Source: an uncultured Christensenellaceae bacterium
Lineage (GTDB): Bacteria; Bacillota; Clostridia; Christensenellales; UBA3700
Length of the DNA stretch: 6,225 nucleotides
Assembly: GCA_902373595.1 (NCBI GenBank)
Contig: CABKMX010000068.1
Span: forward strand, 1-6,225
Reading direction: 5' to 3'
In this document: piece after piece, positions 4,701-6,225 of the stretch
How the letters are laid out: every line of letters starts with the position of its first letter
How positions within the stretch are numbered: position 1 is the stretch's first letter
Position numbers and translations under genes: made by a program
Notes under the pieces: model-generated
Told to the model about the DNA's origin: nothing
The model's database searches: none
What the model saw: the letters and a program-made list of their open reading frames with translations, nothing else

Positions 4701-6225
4701 GTCGATGTTCAGCGTGCCGACGATCTCGACGGAGACGTTGACAAGATCTCCGTTGTTGACGCCGACCGCGCCGAATACGGAGTTGCTCTTGTCAAACGCG
4801 AGGTCGCAGCCCATCAATTTGAGGTTGACGTCGCGTATCGTGCCGTTGTTGACCGCGACAAGCGCGCCGTAGGCGTCGTAGCCGCCGCTCTGCGCCGCCG
4901 AGAGGTCGCTCGGGGTGAGCTGTATCGTATGTCCGTTGCCGTACAGCGTGCCGCCGAAGGTCACGCCCTCGCCCGCGGCGTCGAAGCCGTAGATGTCGGC
5001 GGTCAGATAGCCCGTGCCTCCCGTTTTGAGGAATTCGAGCAGTTCGTCGGCGGTCGCGATCGCCGTGCCCGCAGTCTGCGCAGCCGCGGCGAGCTGACCG
5101 GGCGCAAGCTCGGACGAAGTCAGCGAGGCGTTGGTGGACGGGATATACTCGACGCCGTCCGCCGCCGTCGCGCCCTTGAGCACGAACTCGTAGCGGTCGG
5201 TCGCAAAGCCGTCCGCGTCATAGCCGTCAATGCCGGTGAAGGAGAAGGTCAGCGAATGGGTAGTGCGGCCCATGCCGTCTTTGACCGCGCTCCAGAGGAA
5301 GTCGTTGAAGTAGAGCTTGCCGCCTTCGAGCGTGACCGGCGCGGTGTTGAGCTTGACCTCGAACAGCGAGATCAGCGCGGCGTTGAGCAACGCGACCTCA
5401 TCGCCCGAAGTGTAGACGTCCGCGTGCAGCGGCTCGCCGCTCTCCGTCGCAACAAGCGCCGCGATCGCCGCCTCGTCCGCGCCCGCGCCGGCGAGGAAGT
5501 CGAGCCCAGCCATTCCGCCGAAGCCTATCCTGTATTCGCCGAGAGCGCGCTCCGCGGTCAGCACGTTGCCCGTGCCGATCGTCAAATTGTCGATCGTGAC
5601 CTCGCCGCCTTCAATCGTGTAGTTGGCGGCGTTCGTCGTCGGGTTGAGCGCCGACGAGTCGAAGGTGACGCCGATCACGGTCGGGGCGAATTTGACGCCC
5701 GAGTAGACGCCCGCAAGCGCGCCGACTTCGCCGTTCGCGTCGCCGACGACCGCATATTCGCCCTCGACGCCCGTGTCGACGGAGAGCGAGAACGCGCCGT
5801 CGAAGGTCTTGTCGGTCAAGCTGTCCGCATCGACGGTCAGCTGTCTGGGCGTGATCGTGTAGAGGGTGGGTGCGCCGGGCGTGCCCGAGCCGGAGAATTC
5901 GAACTCGGTCACTATGTTGACGACATACTCGCCGTCCCAGATGTAGTTTTTGTTTTCGAACGTCACTCCGCTCAGTCGGAACGCATAGCCGCCTATCGCG
6001 CCGTCCTCGCCCACACGCAGCACGTTGACGGGCAGATCGCCCTCGGCAAGCGGAGCGCCATCGTCGTCGAGGATCTCGGCGACGAGTTCGCCGTAGTTCA
6101 CACTGCTCGTAAAGTCAAAGCACAGCCCGCCCTTTTGCCCGTATGCCAGCCAGCCGGTCGTGTCGAGCGAAGGCAGTTCGGAAGTGCCGTCATAGATCTT
6201 GCCGTACTCGGGAATGACGATGTAG
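1707..6225 (-). CDS. Giant YDG/MBG-repeat and beta-helix surface protein, 5'-partial
   Basis: The frame stays open to the window edge, giving 1505 residues with no N-terminus. The GTG at 6099-6101 has open frame on both sides and is not a credible start. Numbering from the codon at 6222-6224, YDG-like motifs are visible: IYDGT at 10-14, ITPRQLTVD then KTFDG at 124-143, IYNGTAQ at 772-778, HPKTADATSAEKFYDGN at 850-866, and an MBG-like SYNHEIYEP at 1067-1075. Two beta-helix segments (about 387-601 and 1188-1416) each begin with a DEL/DDW helix, then a 'TADI' or 'SADI' strand, then an F-G/T-GTL-x-G-x-x-Y/H-x-I/L motif. Turns such as NNGTIRDV, NHGTIENC and NFGTIKGG follow, as in GLUG-type repeats. 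Composition is rich in Gly, Ala, Thr and Asp, with few Cys. These features suggest an extracellular adhesin or matrix protein; ligand and function are not recognised. The C-terminus (ending AAHALN) shows no LPXTG, membrane segment or basic tail, so any anchor must lie in the unseen N-terminal part or the protein is released. Confidence 0.85.
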   Translation of the reverse strand, partial: YIVIPEYGKIYDGTSELPSLDTTGWLAYGQKGGLCFDFTSSVNYGELVAEILDDDGAPLAEGDLPVNVLRVGEDGAIGGYAFRLSGVTFENKNYIWDGEYVVNIVTEFEFSGSGTPGAPTLYTITPRQLTVDADSLTDKTFDGAFSLSVDTGVEGEYAVVGDANGEVGALAGVYSGVKFAPTVIGVTFDSSALNPTTNAANYTIEGGEVTIDNLTIGTGNVLTAERALGEYRIGFGGMAGLDFLAGAGADEAAIAALVATESGEPLHADVYTSGDEVALLNAALISLFEVKLNTAPVTLEGGKLYFNDFLWSAVKDGMGRTTHSLTFSFTGIDGYDADGFATDRYEFVLKGATAADGVEYIPSTNASLTSSELAPGQLAAAAQTAGTAIATADELLEFLKTGGTGYLTADIYGFDAAGEGVTFGGTLYGNGHTIQLTPSDLSAAQSGGYDAYGALVAVNNGTIRDVNLKLMGCDLAFDKSNSVFGAVGVNNGDLVNVSVEIVGTLNIDGAGYAGALTAVNTDTITDCAATVSGEVKMTSTSGETVTQSGTFGGLAGRAGGAMTRVAAYGRGSVSAADGGAIVGQADGLTMDGVIAAAEWGVNGVAGSGTPAVSGLYVNTTADLGVTADALGDELSLLAPHTEGFIQYYFTSEGDFTSGGVRHDEFGSAGETNMSGYGVYTDDLTAVIAVEAIAEMGKYIWEGYGISYLTAANGGSIGTGLNRVVGVFATATPIDEQYDSETATQGVGAFVVALGGFGSTIVAEGTASVKEVIYNGTAQEYTVKLTVDGKEQDVTVSGTAVGYYSKSFVEGVISGGGTTVGDITFDTNNRVAYKIEGGGSSVSDGIALIIHPKTADATSAEKFYDGNSEATVDLEDSTGGAAIDGGVYLDAEYVETANAADATQVSIVNATTAVRTVLVDGQGNFVHLVVTDEGAEFVPVTIGEDNASFGVATPLAGYSVADIMRAYAMLTDYADIVGVEGVDTKGYTSAKVFVVTGTWNSAEFGGELLFAPQSGNLNLTDADWEAQITALAVPQDFDWSALAKYTIKGTINPIDLKIGVTISGADQSYNHEIYEPTTKGGAATVGMGFDEAAEKYGLTQGEYDKLCLQAENIEVDAVSGMFAQLVDEEKLVENGDGTYSAKIKEYQQLTIATSGGGTDKSGNFIVGASGTLTLRYFKPDIDKEDGKTTYLLGSLDDWRALQSNEDGTADYNTLDYRLSADIDFGGEGAMLAWSTAEGSMLDFTGTLDGGEYVLSNIFEFNEGTGAKSALIGSIGEGGVVSNLTVVDSVFDAFGDNTATAGIAIENHGTIENCTFEGTLAGGSKSASKAVLAGLVANNFGTIKGGTAVADGLIFAGADGTTDAVGIAVNEDETASVVENSNAVAAIRAYGGASGTLGGAVAESNAGTGNGYVQGLATRNGAAVADGDTSSAKIVWSGNDSIKSVIESYVFNSELVSYDGSKLDTDNFRKLIAALRLFEFVGAADVTHPSASAWGKYETWLAAHALN

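Overview
This window reads as bacterial chromosome from the Bacillota (Firmicutes), most likely an uncultured gut-type Clostridia lineage. The basis is the gene order rpsF-ssb-rpsR, strong AGGAGG-type ribosome binding sites, a zinc-type S18, and a very large MBG/YDG-repeat surface protein of the kind common in such lineages. The lineage is an inference; no taxonomic marker here fixes it. All recognised genes lie on the minus strand.

Layout, in the direction of transcription (right to left). From 6225 to 1707 runs the C-terminal 1505 residues of a giant extracellular protein whose N-terminus lies beyond the window. It alternates YDG/MBG-type repeat stretches with two beta-helix (GLUG-like) segments and has no visible C-terminal wall anchor. 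A gap of 147 bases follows, holding an excellent sigma-A-type promoter (1635-1663) and a roughly 69-nt leader with two hairpins. The compact operon rpsF (S6), ssb (single-stranded DNA-binding protein) and rpsR (S18) then occupies 1559-586, with gaps of 10 and 19 bases.

Region 1-585 contains no credible gene. It is dense in secondary structure and is the most interesting part. Two modules (202-314 and 459-587) share one architecture: a 10-11 bp closing stem, an identical GGCGCA-loop-TGCGCC hairpin, a conserved GGTTGCGAG segment, a variable hairpin arm, a conserved CGA(G)ACGTTC segment and a third hairpin. The closing stems and middle arms have wholly different sequences but still pair, which looks like compensatory change in a structured RNA. 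A 21-position inverted repeat (48-68 with 395-415) encloses the first module, and a 25-nt direct repeat (1-25 and 429-453) recurs. The 3' stem arm of the second module overlaps the rpsR stop codon, so rpsR transcripts would run straight into it. The strand of any RNA is unresolved, and no family was recognised.

The S6 and S18 proteins bind as a pair to the 30S platform and SSB coats single-stranded DNA; co-transcription of the three is an old and common bacterial arrangement. The surface protein is a separate upstream unit.
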